Source: Caldithrix sp. RBG_13_44_9
Lineage (GTDB): Bacteria; Calditrichota; Calditrichia; RBG-13-44-9
Length of the DNA: 15,047 bases
Direction of reading: 5' to 3'
NCBI GenBank assembly: GCA_001771055.1
Contig: MESS01000049.1
Location: forward strand, 44,076-59,122
In this document: piece by piece, positions 1 to 7,903 of the stretch
Layout: each line of letters begins with the position of its first letter
Position numbering within the stretch: position 1 is the first letter of the stretch
The notes under the pieces: model-generated
Seen by the model: only the letters and a program-made list of their open reading frames with translations
The model's database searches: none
What the model was told of the DNA's origin: nothing
Position numbers and translations under genes: made by a program

Positions 1-679
1 TTTTACGAAAAATGACATTGGCCCCCTCGCCTGCAAAAGTAACAATCAGGTATTGATCCGGCCGGAGATATTTCTCAAAAAAATCACTTTCATGCAATCC
101 CTCGGTATTAATGATTCCAAACTCCCTTTGATTCATTTGAATAAAACGGGCTCCCTGCAACCACTGAATGATATTATCCGGTCGGTGAGGATATCTTTTT
201 CCAAACTGATCCGTTCCCATCACCAGAAAATGAACATCCAGATACATTTTGGAGTAGTTTTTCCGGCTGAGCTTTAGGTAAGCCTCCAAAGAGAGATCCC
301 AGCCGGTGATCATATTGATAACATAAAAATCTGCCTGGCTGAATTTCTTAACACTCTCCCAGCCGATGGAAGGAAAAGCGAATAAGGCCTTTTCGGTTCT
401 TTCTTCTGGAGCAAGATATTCCAGGATCACTTCATGATTTTTTTGCTCTATGCGAATTAAACCGTCAGGATCAACGTTTCCAAAGTTTTTGAACAGCATT
501 AATAGAGTTGAATAGACATCTGTGCCGACATAGGAAATTGGAAGGATGGTTACCTGATCATCTACAAAACGGGTTAGGGCACTTAAAGAGTAAAAAATTC
601 CTCCAAAACTCTGGATGGATGAACCCCCGAAAGGCAAGATCAGATCCTTATTAATGGTACCAATAATTACGATTTTCAT
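1..679 (-). CDS. PfkB/ribokinase-family carbohydrate or nucleoside kinase, 3'-truncated by window edge
   Basis: Reading the minus strand from the ATG at 679 gives 226 codons open to position 1, with no stop, so the C-terminus lies outside the window. The protein starts MKIVIIGTINKDLILPFGG, followed by SFGGIFYSLSAL at about 24-35. That is the ribokinase-fold opening: a first beta strand, N-x-D substrate residues, then a GG motif. The segment YLIVTFAGEGANVIF near residues 209-223 matches the strand that precedes the PfkB DTTGAGD catalytic motif, and that motif would be in the missing part. The family phosphorylates sugars, nucleosides or similar alcohols with ATP; the substrate cannot be told from this fragment. 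The start codon overlaps the purE stop in an ATGA, which fixes the start and implies translational coupling. Fold assignment is fairly sure, substrate unknown. Confidence 0.75.
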   Translation of the reverse strand, partial: MKIVIIGTINKDLILPFGGSSIQSFGGIFYSLSALTRFVDDQVTILPISYVGTDVYSTLLMLFKNFGNVDPDGLIRIEQKNHEVILEYLAPEERTEKALFAFPSIGWESVKKFSQADFYVINMITGWDLSLEAYLKLSRKNYSKMYLDVHFLVMGTDQFGKRYPHRPDNIIQWLQGARFIQMNQREFGIINTEGLHESDFFEKYLRPDQYLIVTFAGEGANVIFRK

Positions 680-1140
680 TCTGCAATCCGACATTGATTC
701 TGCTTAAATTTTTTGATTAAAGCCGCCACCTGTTTATCACTTCTCGCAATGATCTGCGCTGCAAAGATTGCAGCATTCTTCATTCCAGGTTTTCCAATGG
801 CCATTGCTGCCACCGGCACCCCTGCCGGCATTTGAACAATGGAATAGAGAGAGTCTACTCCGTTAAGGGCACCAGCTGACAGGGGTACCCCGATAACAGG
901 CAAGGCGGTATAAGCAGCCACCACACCCGGAAGATGAGCAGCCATTCCGGCACAGGCAATAATCACTTGATATCCGGCATCTTCCGCACTCTCTGCAAAG
1001 GTCTGGACTTGATGGGGAGTACGATGGGCAGACATCACCTGGATATTTGCCTCGATCTTAAAATAATTTAAAAATGGCAGAGCTTCATTTACCACTTCCC
1101 GATCTGATTCACTTCCCATGATAATTGCAATTTTTGCCAT
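676..1140 (-). CDS. purE: N5-carboxyaminoimidazole ribonucleotide mutase PurE (class I)
   Basis: A 154-residue cytosolic enzyme of de novo purine synthesis that converts N5-CAIR to CAIR. The GSESD loop (residues 9-13) binds phosphate, and SAHRTP (37-42) carries the conserved catalytic His39 (His45 in the E. coli enzyme). AAHLPGVVAA and GVDSLYSIVQMPAGVPVA complete the family core. The AAHLPG segment is typical of class I (N5-CAIR mutase) rather than class II AIR carboxylases, so a PurK partner is expected elsewhere in the genome. Full family length. The start is supported by AAGGATGAG just upstream. It follows the DUF4837 gene by 65 nt and overlaps the kinase gene by ATGA. A TATAAT-like hexamer lies in the 65-nt gap but its -35 partner is poorly spaced, so I do not call a promoter. 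Confidence 0.97.
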   Translation of the reverse strand: MAKIAIIMGSESDREVVNEALPFLNYFKIEANIQVMSAHRTPHQVQTFAESAEDAGYQVIIACAGMAAHLPGVVAAYTALPVIGVPLSAGALNGVDSLYSIVQMPAGVPVAAMAIGKPGMKNAAIFAAQIIARSDKQVAALIKKFKQNQCRIAE

Positions 1141-1205
1141 AACTCATCCTTATGATTATAAAGTTCTATTTTGAAGGGCTTTCAATCTAACAAACAATTC
1201 AATGA

Positions 1206-2246
1206 TCAATCACCTACTCCTTTCGGTTTATCGAGCACATCAAAAGTATGGACCAGAACGGTCAATTGATCCAGAAAAAGTACTTTTCGCTTACCGATAG
1301 CCTGAACATAATAATCTATCATGTAAATACGGTCGGTCAGACTATCTATGAAGGTAAAATTTTTAAAGGGACCGCCTACTACCAGGCTGTCATTTCTCCA
1401 GGTGCCCTCTAATTTGATCGCATTCCAGTTTTTAAAGCGAGTGGCATACGCTTTGGTTTCTTCCTCCACCACGACATCTCCAGACAGGGTATTTTCTGCC
1501 AGACGATTGCGTTCCTCAATAATCCAATGTGAGTTTAGAATAATTGAACTGTCATAAGGCAGCCAGTGAACTAGGATAGAACGATCGGGGTTTATCCGTC
1601 GAATCCAGACAAAATTTTCATCCAGATCTTCGTTAGCAATAAAATAATCATGCTGGATTCTCATAGTAAACGGAAAATGACTCTCCACATAACGCTGCAA
1701 CGATTTTTGCTCCATCCGGGAAAACATCTGTTCCTTCAACCTGGAAAAATAATAATTTCGGAAATCGTTATAGGCCAGATCACCCAGGTCCAGAATCTTC
1801 TGTACCATATCAGAAACAGAAGTGGATACAAAAAACAGCACATATTGGTCTCTGGCCCAGACATCCTTTTGGGGGATATAGAAATATTTGCCACTTTGTA
1901 CACCCTCAATAATTTCAGGATTGAGTAAATTTTTTATATTTAAAGAAACAGCGTCTTTCGCATCTAATCTCCCAATTAAAAAGATGTTCTTATAATTTTT
2001 ATATGTTTCCCACTGGTCGAAACTCCTCCACTGTAAATTATATTCACTTTCCATAATAGGCGTGCGAACAAACTGGCCGAAGATTTTTTCGAAAGGTTCC
2101 TGATAGTAGGACCAACCGCTGGAATCGCAGAAAATATAAACCAGATTATCTTCGCCCTGTGCTCTAACCTTAGTGCTGCAGTTGCTTTGAAAAAAAAGCA
2201 GAGAAAAGCTTAAAAGTATCACCAAAATAATTGAGTACATTTTCAT
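1206..2246 (-). CDS. DUF4837 family exported protein
   Basis: 346 residues with an N-terminal hydrophobic signal segment (about residues 4-19) followed by Cys23. The residues before the Cys (QSN) do not fit a classical lipobox, so lipoprotein status is uncertain. The body resembles DUF4837, a family of unknown function common in Bacteroidota and relatives. Landmarks are FVWIRR (212-217) followed by a hydrophobic W/Y strand, LEGTWRNDSLVVGGPF (279-294), which is the family's G-x-W...GGPF block, and a C-terminal segment with GKRKVLFLDQLTVLVHTF, where the family has KR...L..LE.IL.T. The product probably acts in the periplasm or at the outer membrane; no enzymatic role is known. Its ATG overlaps the preceding gene's TGA (ATGA at 2243-2246), so the two are coupled. 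GAGG lies about 10 nt upstream of the start. Confidence 0.8.
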   Translation of the reverse strand: MKMYSIILVILLSFSLLFFQSNCSTKVRAQGEDNLVYIFCDSSGWSYYQEPFEKIFGQFVRTPIMESEYNLQWRSFDQWETYKNYKNIFLIGRLDAKDAVSLNIKNLLNPEIIEGVQSGKYFYIPQKDVWARDQYVLFFVSTSVSDMVQKILDLGDLAYNDFRNYYFSRLKEQMFSRMEQKSLQRYVESHFPFTMRIQHDYFIANEDLDENFVWIRRINPDRSILVHWLPYDSSIILNSHWIIEERNRLAENTLSGDVVVEEETKAYATRFKNWNAIKLEGTWRNDSLVVGGPFKNFTFIDSLTDRIYMIDYYVQAIGKRKVLFLDQLTVLVHTFDVLDKPKGVGD

Positions 2247-3223
2247 GGGGAAGTTTCCTCATTTAATTGCGGCGATTCTATGCCTTTATGGCGATAAAGG
2301 AAGAAGAAGAATCCTCCAATTAAGCTGAGGAAGATTGGGATGACGGTGACCGTAAAAGAAAGCGAGAGTACTTCAGCCGGTTTTAATCCCAGACGGGTAA
2401 GCAGCAAAAGATAACCGGTATCCCTTACTCCAATTCCATTGATAGAAGGCAGCAAGCCAATAACAAAAGTGATCGGTACCACCAGAATGAGATATCCGAA
2501 AGATATCTCGAACAACCCCAGTGAACGGGCTAAAATATAGTTCATGATAATCAGAACAAATTGAGCCAACAATGAATAGAGATAGATCCCCAGCAATATC
2601 AATTTTTTATTCCGATAAAAATGCAAGGTGTCAAATACTTTTTTAACTTTATCGCCGATCTGATAAAAAGTGATCAAGGAGAGAAATCCATTGAATTTTT
2701 TATAAAGGCGGCGACTCATCACGGTGGCCAGAAACAGTGAAATGAGGATAATAACCGCCAGGGTAATATAAATGATACGGTAGGTGTGGAAATATTTCAT
2801 CAACCAGAAGAATGAGAGAACCGCAAAGGAAAGAGTGGCCAGTAAGCCTACCAACCGTTCCAGAAAAACTGTGCCAATACTGGCCGAATTTTCACCGCTC
2901 TGGCGAGCCAGATAATAGGCTCTGGAAAGATCTCCGCCGATACTGGTGGGTAAAAAATTATTGAAAAAGAGACCTATAAAATAGTAAACAAATAACGGCA
3001 TTAATTTAATAGTCATTCCATATGATCTGGTCAATAAATGCCATCTTAAGGAAAGCAGAATCACTGAAACAATAAATGCAATAATTGCTAACAGTATCCC
3101 TGCCGGATCAATATTTTTCAAAATACTGATGATATGCGGGATATCTGTGATATATATCAGATAAATGACTAGTCCCAGACTAATCCCGATCCTTAAAAAA
3201 ATTAATAATATTTTCCTGGCCAA
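2243..3223 (-). CDS. Flippase-like / LPG-synthase TM-domain membrane protein (UPF0104 family)
   Basis: 326 residues with about eight hydrophobic segments and short loops, and a charged C-terminal tail facing the cytoplasm. Family landmarks are NNFLPTSIGGDLSRAYYL (88-105), the conserved N-x-x-LP-x-x-x-GGD-x-x-R block, ERLVG (122-126), and LLPSINGIGVRD (257-268), the second conserved P-x-x-x-GIG-x-R/D block. Members sit in the inner membrane. Some are linked to lipid-carrier or lysyl-phospholipid translocation, but most have no assay. The start codon is TTG: GAG lies six bases before it, no in-frame ATG occurs before the first membrane helix, and a TAG closes the frame upstream. It begins the minus-strand run that continues into DUF4837, purE and the kinase, just after a terminator-like hairpin. 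Two glycosyltransferase genes lie upstream, which makes a role in envelope glycan export plausible but unproven. Confidence 0.82.
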   Translation of the reverse strand: MARKILLIFLRIGISLGLVIYLIYITDIPHIISILKNIDPAGILLAIIAFIVSVILLSLRWHLLTRSYGMTIKLMPLFVYYFIGLFFNNFLPTSIGGDLSRAYYLARQSGENSASIGTVFLERLVGLLATLSFAVLSFFWLMKYFHTYRIIYITLAVIILISLFLATVMSRRLYKKFNGFLSLITFYQIGDKVKKVFDTLHFYRNKKLILLGIYLYSLLAQFVLIIMNYILARSLGLFEISFGYLILVVPITFVIGLLPSINGIGVRDTGYLLLLTRLGLKPAEVLSLSFTVTVIPIFLSLIGGFFFFLYRHKGIESPQLNEETSP

Positions 3224-3286
3224 TTTTATCTCAAGAATCTGAACTTGGTTAGACTAACTTTTTTGAAAATACTCTCATAAACAGAT

Positions 3287-3309
3287 CAAGGAGGGAAATC
3301 CCCTCCTTG
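3287..3309 (-). terminator. Hairpin between DUF2723 and flippase genes, likely transcription terminator
   Basis: Perfect 9-bp stem CAAGGAGGG / CCCTCCTTG around a 5-nt loop, 79 nt after the DUF2723 stop codon. On the minus strand it is followed by ATCTGTTTAT, only partly U-rich, so termination efficiency is uncertain. It separates the GT2-DUF2723 unit from the flippase-purE run. The stem contains an anti-SD-like AGGAGG; because it is far from any start codon, I read it as a terminator rather than a translational switch. Confidence 0.55.
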
Positions 3310-3387
3310 TATTTTAAAATTGAAAAAAAAGTTATTTCATCTTCATGGTAATTGCTAATATCAGCGAATGCACTAGTAATTTTTCAG

Positions 3388-6009
3388 CTATTTCGCGCTG
3401 ACTTTTCGCTGATACTCTTCCAACCGTTTCTTTGCGCCCGCATCGCCGGGATTCTGTTCTACCCAGGGTTCCAATATCCGGATAGCATCCTGGTACCTTT
3501 CCAACTTTCCATAAATATCTACCAGGAAGGCCTTGGCTTGAAAATTATTGGGATTGCTGGTTAAAATTTCCTGGAAGGCAATTTCGGCAGACTCAGTCTC
3601 ACCCAGATTTACCAGTATTTTCGCGATATCTTCCAGTTCCTTCTCCTGATAGTTTCTCAGGTTGAGACTATCTTTCGTTTTTATTCCGGCATAGATCTGA
3701 TAAGCATCAATCCAATATTTCAGAACATTATTGGTGTAAGGAATAACTGCCGGCGGCAGAACGGCTTCCATCTTCTGCATCAGGACCTGTACTTTTTCCC
3801 GTTCATTAACTGTTGCAAAATGATTGGCCAACTGGATAAAGGCTGATCGGTAATTCTGGAGTAAGGCAATGATATTATCATCATAATAGACTGCCGGATT
3901 GTCCAGATTGGTATAACGATATTTATACATCAGATTATTGAACAGGGTATCAGGCTGAATCTGCCAATTGGGAATAGTGGTTATTTTAAAGGCCAGTCCA
4001 TCCATCCTTAAATACTGTTGCAATCCATCCAGCATATTATCCCTTGAAACCGTTACCGCAAAATACATTGGTTTCTGAAATTGATTGGCATAAAGGGTGT
4101 TTAAGATCATCCAATCCTGCACTCTGAGATACCGGTTATAGAATTTGGGACCAAGACTGAAGGATATCTTACCGCCGGGAGCCTTCGATGGAGTAAAAGA
4201 AAATTTTTGATATTCCTGGAACTCTTTTTGGGCATAGGCTTCTGGAAAATCAATCTGAACCGTCTTTTTTTGCGGCCAACCCACTGGCATGATGCGATCG
4301 ATCTCCTGATCGGAAAGAGAAATAGGAACCCGGGGTTCAAAATTCTTTAGCTGATATACATACCAGTTGGTATTCAACAAGCTCAGATTAGCTACCCGCA
4401 GATCGGTTCTGATGTATTCTACTTCCTGTAAGTACCATAAGGGAAAAGTATCGTTATCACCGTTAGTGTAAAGAATTCCATTCCTTTCGCAGGATACCAG
4501 CATATTGTATGAATAGTCCCAGGCTACATAATTACCACTGCGGTCCTGACTGTCGTAATTTTGCATCATCACCTGTATTGGAGAAAAGAAAAATAAAAAG
4601 CCAGCCACCGAGAAAGTGATCACATTTCCAGCCTGAAATTTTTTAGTAAACCATTCCATAATAGCGGCTGCCCCAATACCAATCCAGATGGAAAAAGCAA
4701 AAAATGAACCTACATAACTGTAATCACGTTCGCGCGGTTGTGGATCGGGTTGATTCAGATATAGAATGATTGCCAGACCGGTCATAAAAAACAGGGCAGC
4801 GACTGCCAGGCCATATTTCCAATCTTTGTAGAATTGATACCAGGCACCCAGCAATCCCAAAAGAAGCGGGATCATCAAATATTTCGTCCAACTGAAACTA
4901 TCACTGGAATCGTCTTTACCCATGAAGTTCCATAAAAAATAACGGTTATACATTTTCTGTACCTGATAATTCCAGAAAAAATCCCAGGTACTGCGGTATC
5001 TTTTACCATTAGGGGATTCAGCCAGAATTTTAGCCCGGTCCAGGGTATGCTCTCCGTATTGCTCGCGATTCATATAACTGATGAACTCTTCGATGGTCTC
5101 TGGATCATTCTCATCAATATTGGGATTGAGATTGGACCGGATGTAAATAGTAGCATAAGTGGAATATCCCAGCACCACCAGTAAAATGGACATTAGAAGC
5201 AATGAGGCCAGATGTTTACCACGATTGATCAAATACCACAATGCGATGATCAGTACCAGAATTGAAAGAAACAGACCAAAAAACCCTGCAATTTTCGCCA
5301 GGTTAGGTATTCCCTGAACCAGTCCGGGATAAATCAGTCCGGTCAGTAATGCTCCGATCAATGTTAAATAGATGAAGGTGGTGGTGTTGACTGGATATTT
5401 TTTATAATAGATGATCAAAAACACCATAGGAAGAGCCAGGACATTCAACAGGTGTACACCAGTAGCCAATCCAACCAGGTACATAATAAGCAGCAGATAT
5501 TTTTCATTTCCCACTTCAGTAGATTTTTCACTCCAGAGCATAATCAGCCACACCACCAGAGAAGTAAAGAGCATGGAGGCAGCATATACTTCGGCCTCCA
5601 CGGCATTAAACCAGAAACTGGTGGTAAAAGCAAATGTCAATGAGCCTATCATCGCTCCGAGATAGGGAATATATCTGGAAGTATCATTTTTTTCCGACCG
5701 AAGATAATTCTTGATCATGATGACAATGATCAGGTAGAGGAACATGACAGTAAAAGCGCTGGAGAGTGTCGATATCAAATTAACCCTTTTGGCAATATCA
5801 GCAAAAATGGGCAGCATGCTGAAGATCCGTCCCACTAATAAGTAGAGAGGAGCACCCGGAGGGTGAGGAACAGCTAAACGATAGGAACAGGCAATAAATT
5901 CTCCGCAATCCCAGAAAGATGTAGTCGGGGCAATTGTCAAATAGTAGACAATAAAGCTAAAAAGGAAGACAAATCCAGCAAAAATTTTATTCAATTTTCC
6001 ATTTTCCAT
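3388..6009 (-). CDS. DUF2723 (TMEM260-like) GT-C membrane glycosyltransferase with C-terminal TPRs
   Basis: 873 residues. Roughly the first 480 form a polytopic inner-membrane domain; the remainder is soluble and ends in about two TPR-like helical repeats (residues ~795-865). The first extracytoplasmic loop carries WDCGEF (33-38) and PHPPGAPLY (48-56), the DUF2723 signature with an acidic residue (Asp34) where GT-C enzymes have their catalytic Asp. AEVY (139-142), RERDYSY (426-432) and YTNGDNDTFPLWYLQE (514-529) are further family blocks. The human homologue TMEM260 is reported to be a protein O-mannosyltransferase; the bacterial substrates are unknown. The bacterial protein presumably transfers a sugar from a lipid-linked donor on the periplasmic side. 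It follows the GT2 gene by 22 nt and has AAGGAG upstream of its ATG. Family assignment is strong; substrate and acceptor are inference. Confidence 0.88.
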   Translation of the reverse strand: MENGKLNKIFAGFVFLFSFIVYYLTIAPTTSFWDCGEFIACSYRLAVPHPPGAPLYLLVGRIFSMLPIFADIAKRVNLISTLSSAFTVMFLYLIIVIMIKNYLRSEKNDTSRYIPYLGAMIGSLTFAFTTSFWFNAVEAEVYAASMLFTSLVVWLIMLWSEKSTEVGNEKYLLLIMYLVGLATGVHLLNVLALPMVFLIIYYKKYPVNTTTFIYLTLIGALLTGLIYPGLVQGIPNLAKIAGFFGLFLSILVLIIALWYLINRGKHLASLLLMSILLVVLGYSTYATIYIRSNLNPNIDENDPETIEEFISYMNREQYGEHTLDRAKILAESPNGKRYRSTWDFFWNYQVQKMYNRYFLWNFMGKDDSSDSFSWTKYLMIPLLLGLLGAWYQFYKDWKYGLAVAALFFMTGLAIILYLNQPDPQPRERDYSYVGSFFAFSIWIGIGAAAIMEWFTKKFQAGNVITFSVAGFLFFFSPIQVMMQNYDSQDRSGNYVAWDYSYNMLVSCERNGILYTNGDNDTFPLWYLQEVEYIRTDLRVANLSLLNTNWYVYQLKNFEPRVPISLSDQEIDRIMPVGWPQKKTVQIDFPEAYAQKEFQEYQKFSFTPSKAPGGKISFSLGPKFYNRYLRVQDWMILNTLYANQFQKPMYFAVTVSRDNMLDGLQQYLRMDGLAFKITTIPNWQIQPDTLFNNLMYKYRYTNLDNPAVYYDDNIIALLQNYRSAFIQLANHFATVNEREKVQVLMQKMEAVLPPAVIPYTNNVLKYWIDAYQIYAGIKTKDSLNLRNYQEKELEDIAKILVNLGETESAEIAFQEILTSNPNNFQAKAFLVDIYGKLERYQDAIRILEPWVEQNPGDAGAKKRLEEYQRKVSAK

Positions 6010-6031
6010 CCGCTTTGAGACTCCTTCTTTT

Positions 6032-7096
6032 TTAATTCAGCCATCGATTGATTTTTTGCAGTTCTGAAAATTTTTTACGGCCACGAATGAAATATTCCCA
6101 GACAATACTTCCGGGATAGACTAAACGAAATATTTCTCGGTCGGTAACCTTTCGCTTTTTTTGATTTTTCTGTCGTTTCCGGATCAGCATTGGAAGGTGC
6201 AGCAAAAGCCACAGGTAAGCTTTTAGGATTGACCAGGAATTTTTTATCTTACCTCGCAGCATTTCCCAGACCAGTGCAGTAAAGTCCAGAAAAAGCCTAA
6301 AAAACAAAAACCGGATTAAATTAGCTATACCCGAATTTTTTACCAATAAAAAAATATTGTTTCGGAAATTCCAATAGGTCTTGCGTGGATTATCCGGAGC
6401 TAGGGTTCCGCCGCCTTTATGCCAGACCAGGGAGGACGGGATGCAAAAAATTTTATAACCGCGTAAATGCATCCGCCAGCACAGGTCAATCTCTTCCATA
6501 TGCATCACGAAATCTTCATCCAGCAATCCGATTTCATTAATCACCGATTGGCGGATAAAAAAGCATGCTCCGGTTGACCAGAATATTTCCATGGGATTAT
6601 CATATTGACCTTGGTCTTCTTCCACTGTAAAGAAAAGTCTGCCGCGCATGAACGGATAACCATACCGATCAATGAATCCACCAGAAGCGCCCGCATATTC
6701 AAACAGATTTGGTTGATTCAGGTCCCGGACTTTAGGCTGGCAGGCTGCCAGTGCAGGCATTTCCTGAAATGCCCGCAGGATCGGATTCAGAAAGTCGGCT
6801 GCAACTTCCACATCATTATTGATCAACCCGATTATTTCTCCATGGGCCACCCTGATACCCTCATTATTGCCCCTGGCAAACATAAAATTATGGGAATTCT
6901 GAATCAACTGTACATCTGGATAATGAATCTTTACAAAATCCACACTCCCGTCATCGGAAGCATTATCCACCATGATCAGTTCGATATTCGGATAATCCAG
7001 TTTATGAAGTGAATCGTAAAGATTTTTCAAATATTTTAAACCATTATAATTAACAGTGATCAATGAAACCAAAGGTGTTGTTTTAGTGGTTAACAT
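6032..7096 (-). CDS. GT2-family glycosyltransferase (rhamnosyltransferase-like)
   Basis: 354 residues with a GT-A fold at the N-terminus. VSLITVNYNG (10-19) is the first strand, MVDNASDDGS (42-51) the nucleotide-binding loop, and NNDVEV (93-98) the DxD position in its DVE form. STGACFFIRQS (174-184) and MEEIDLCWR (200-208) with the general-base ED/EE motif, then LVWHKGGGT (223-231), match WbbL-like GT2 enzymes. The C-terminal third is hydrophobic and basic (about 235-340) and probably associates with the inner membrane. It would move a nucleotide-activated sugar onto a lipid-linked or membrane acceptor on the cytoplasmic side. It is the first gene of a two-gene unit with DUF2723, which suggests it makes the lipid-linked donor or extends the same glycan. 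No clear Shine-Dalgarno is seen; the leader is very AT-rich, and a promoter-like pair lies about 40 nt upstream. Confidence 0.9.
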   Translation of the reverse strand: MLTTKTTPLVSLITVNYNGLKYLKNLYDSLHKLDYPNIELIMVDNASDDGSVDFVKIHYPDVQLIQNSHNFMFARGNNEGIRVAHGEIIGLINNDVEVAADFLNPILRAFQEMPALAACQPKVRDLNQPNLFEYAGASGGFIDRYGYPFMRGRLFFTVEEDQGQYDNPMEIFWSTGACFFIRQSVINEIGLLDEDFVMHMEEIDLCWRMHLRGYKIFCIPSSLVWHKGGGTLAPDNPRKTYWNFRNNIFLLVKNSGIANLIRFLFFRLFLDFTALVWEMLRGKIKNSWSILKAYLWLLLHLPMLIRKRQKNQKKRKVTDREIFRLVYPGSIVWEYFIRGRKKFSELQKINRWLN

Positions 7097-7135
7097 GAAA
7101 TTAATTTAAGTTAATAATATATCAATAATTTAAGT

Positions 7136-7166
7136 CAAAATATTCTGCGATTTTAAAAGGTTCAAA
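7136..7166 (-). promoter_or_regulatory. Candidate Bacteroidota-type promoter for the GT2-DUF2723 unit
   Basis: On the minus strand, TTTG (7166-7163) is followed 20 nt later by TATTTTG (7142-7136). The -7 box is one T short of the TAnnTTTG consensus, but the TTTG-to-TTTG distance is 23 nt, the same as in the rlmN promoter of this window. The ATG is 39 nt further on, which leaves a short leader. Confidence 0.4.
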
Positions 7167-7602
7167 TTTGTCCATTAATTGTAGGTAAATCAAGATGAAA
7201 AAAATGTATTCATCATCCGATAGACTAATTTAAAATTTATGATCAATTCATTAATTTTGATCCAATAAATCCTCTGGTCAATTTTATCCACCTTATCTTT
7301 AACCAGAGTGATTTTACGCCACAAGTGTTCAATGGTTTATCAATTTTCAATTTTTTTAATCAATGGCAACCGGGTGAAAGCTACTAAAACCAAGGCGATA
7401 GAATTCAAGAAGAGGCCGTTGACCACGATTGGGAGGCTTAGAATAATCTCAATGAAGGAGCTCACAAGGAGTCTGATAATTTGCCAATTTAACCTTTTAC
7501 TTTAAGTTCTTTTAAAGCTCTATTGATAAAATGAAGCCGAATCCAACATCAGGATTTCAAACCAATTACCTTAGTACAGTAATTCATAAGTACGGTGACA
7601 TA

Positions 7603-7628
7603 ATTTTAGACCGGATAACAGGATAAAC
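7603..7628 (+). repeat. Left arm of a degenerate inverted repeat (GGATAACAGGAT type)
   Basis: The core GACCGGATAACAGGAT (7609-7624) matches the reverse complement of 7839-7854 at 15 of 16 positions; over 26 bases the arms agree at 21. The arms lie about 200 nt apart. It looks like a decayed dispersed intergenic element of the AGGATNA-type short-repeat class seen between genes in Bacteroidota-like genomes. Confidence 0.6.
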
Positions 7629-7809
7629 AAATAATATAATTTCTGCCAATCAACCGGATTATGCAATAATATCAAGGTCAGTCCATTATCATGAACCTGT
7701 AAAACCTGTTACCTGGTTTTTGCTCATTTCAGGGTTACTCACTTCATAAGCACTTTTAAAAGAAAGGATCATCCACTTATGAAAAATCTTTTACCCTACC
7801 TTGTCGTTA

Positions 7810-7840
7810 GATGAACCTGATAACGATCTATCCGGTTCAT
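7810..7840 (+). repeat. Hairpin GATGAACC / GGTTCATC in the repeat region
   Basis: GATGAACC (7810-7817) pairs with GGTTCATC (7833-7840). Inside, past a single bulged T, GAT pairs with ATC, leaving an 8-nt loop. Its right arm merges with the right arm of the longer inverted repeat. It lies upstream of the rlmN promoter, so it is more likely part of the repeat element than of the rlmN leader. Confidence 0.5.
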
Positions 7841-7860
7841 CCTGTTATCCTGTCTGATTT
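7835..7860 (-). repeat. Right arm of the GGATAACAGGAT inverted repeat
   Basis: The reverse complement reads GACAGGATAACAGGATGAAC (7854-7835), pairing with the left arm at 7603-7628. Two tandem ATCCTGT units are visible on the plus strand. If read as protein, this repeat would encode residues about 9-17 of an over-extended RlmN, one reason to place the rlmN start further downstream. Confidence 0.6.
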
Positions 7861-7903
7861 TTATAGGTCATTGTATTTCCGAAACCAGGTACTTAGTTTC
7901 CCA

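Larger units (their letters stand above)
7097..7902. other. Non-coding gap with degenerate repeats; no convincing gene
   Basis: About 800 bases between the GT2 start and the rlmN promoter. All frames are broken or compositionally unlike the flanking genes. The 65-codon plus-strand frame opening with GTG at 7308 has no recognisable family, and its opposite strand reads as a short hydrophobic peptide without a start. The left part (7097-7260) is very AT-rich. The right part (7570-7860) holds short repeats built on GGATAACAGGAT, listed separately. Confidence 0.6.

Noticed and set aside
1141..1205. TTGAA-AGCCC-TTCAA hairpin between DUF4837 and purE as a terminator
   Set aside because: The stem is short and AT-rich with no U-tract; read-through into purE seems likely.
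7272..7308. CTCTGGT / ACCAGAG inverted repeat
   Set aside because: Only 7 bp with a 23-nt loop and no U-tract; expected by chance in a gap this long.
7308..7505. 65-codon plus-strand open frame with GTG start
   Set aside because: No ribosome-binding site, no recognisable family, and base use unlike its neighbours; its opposite strand reads as a hydrophobic peptide lacking a start codon.
7779..7814. 11-codon frame starting ATGAAAAATCTT, a possible leader peptide before rlmN
   Set aside because: It lies upstream of the rlmN promoter and inside repeat DNA; no attenuator structure follows.
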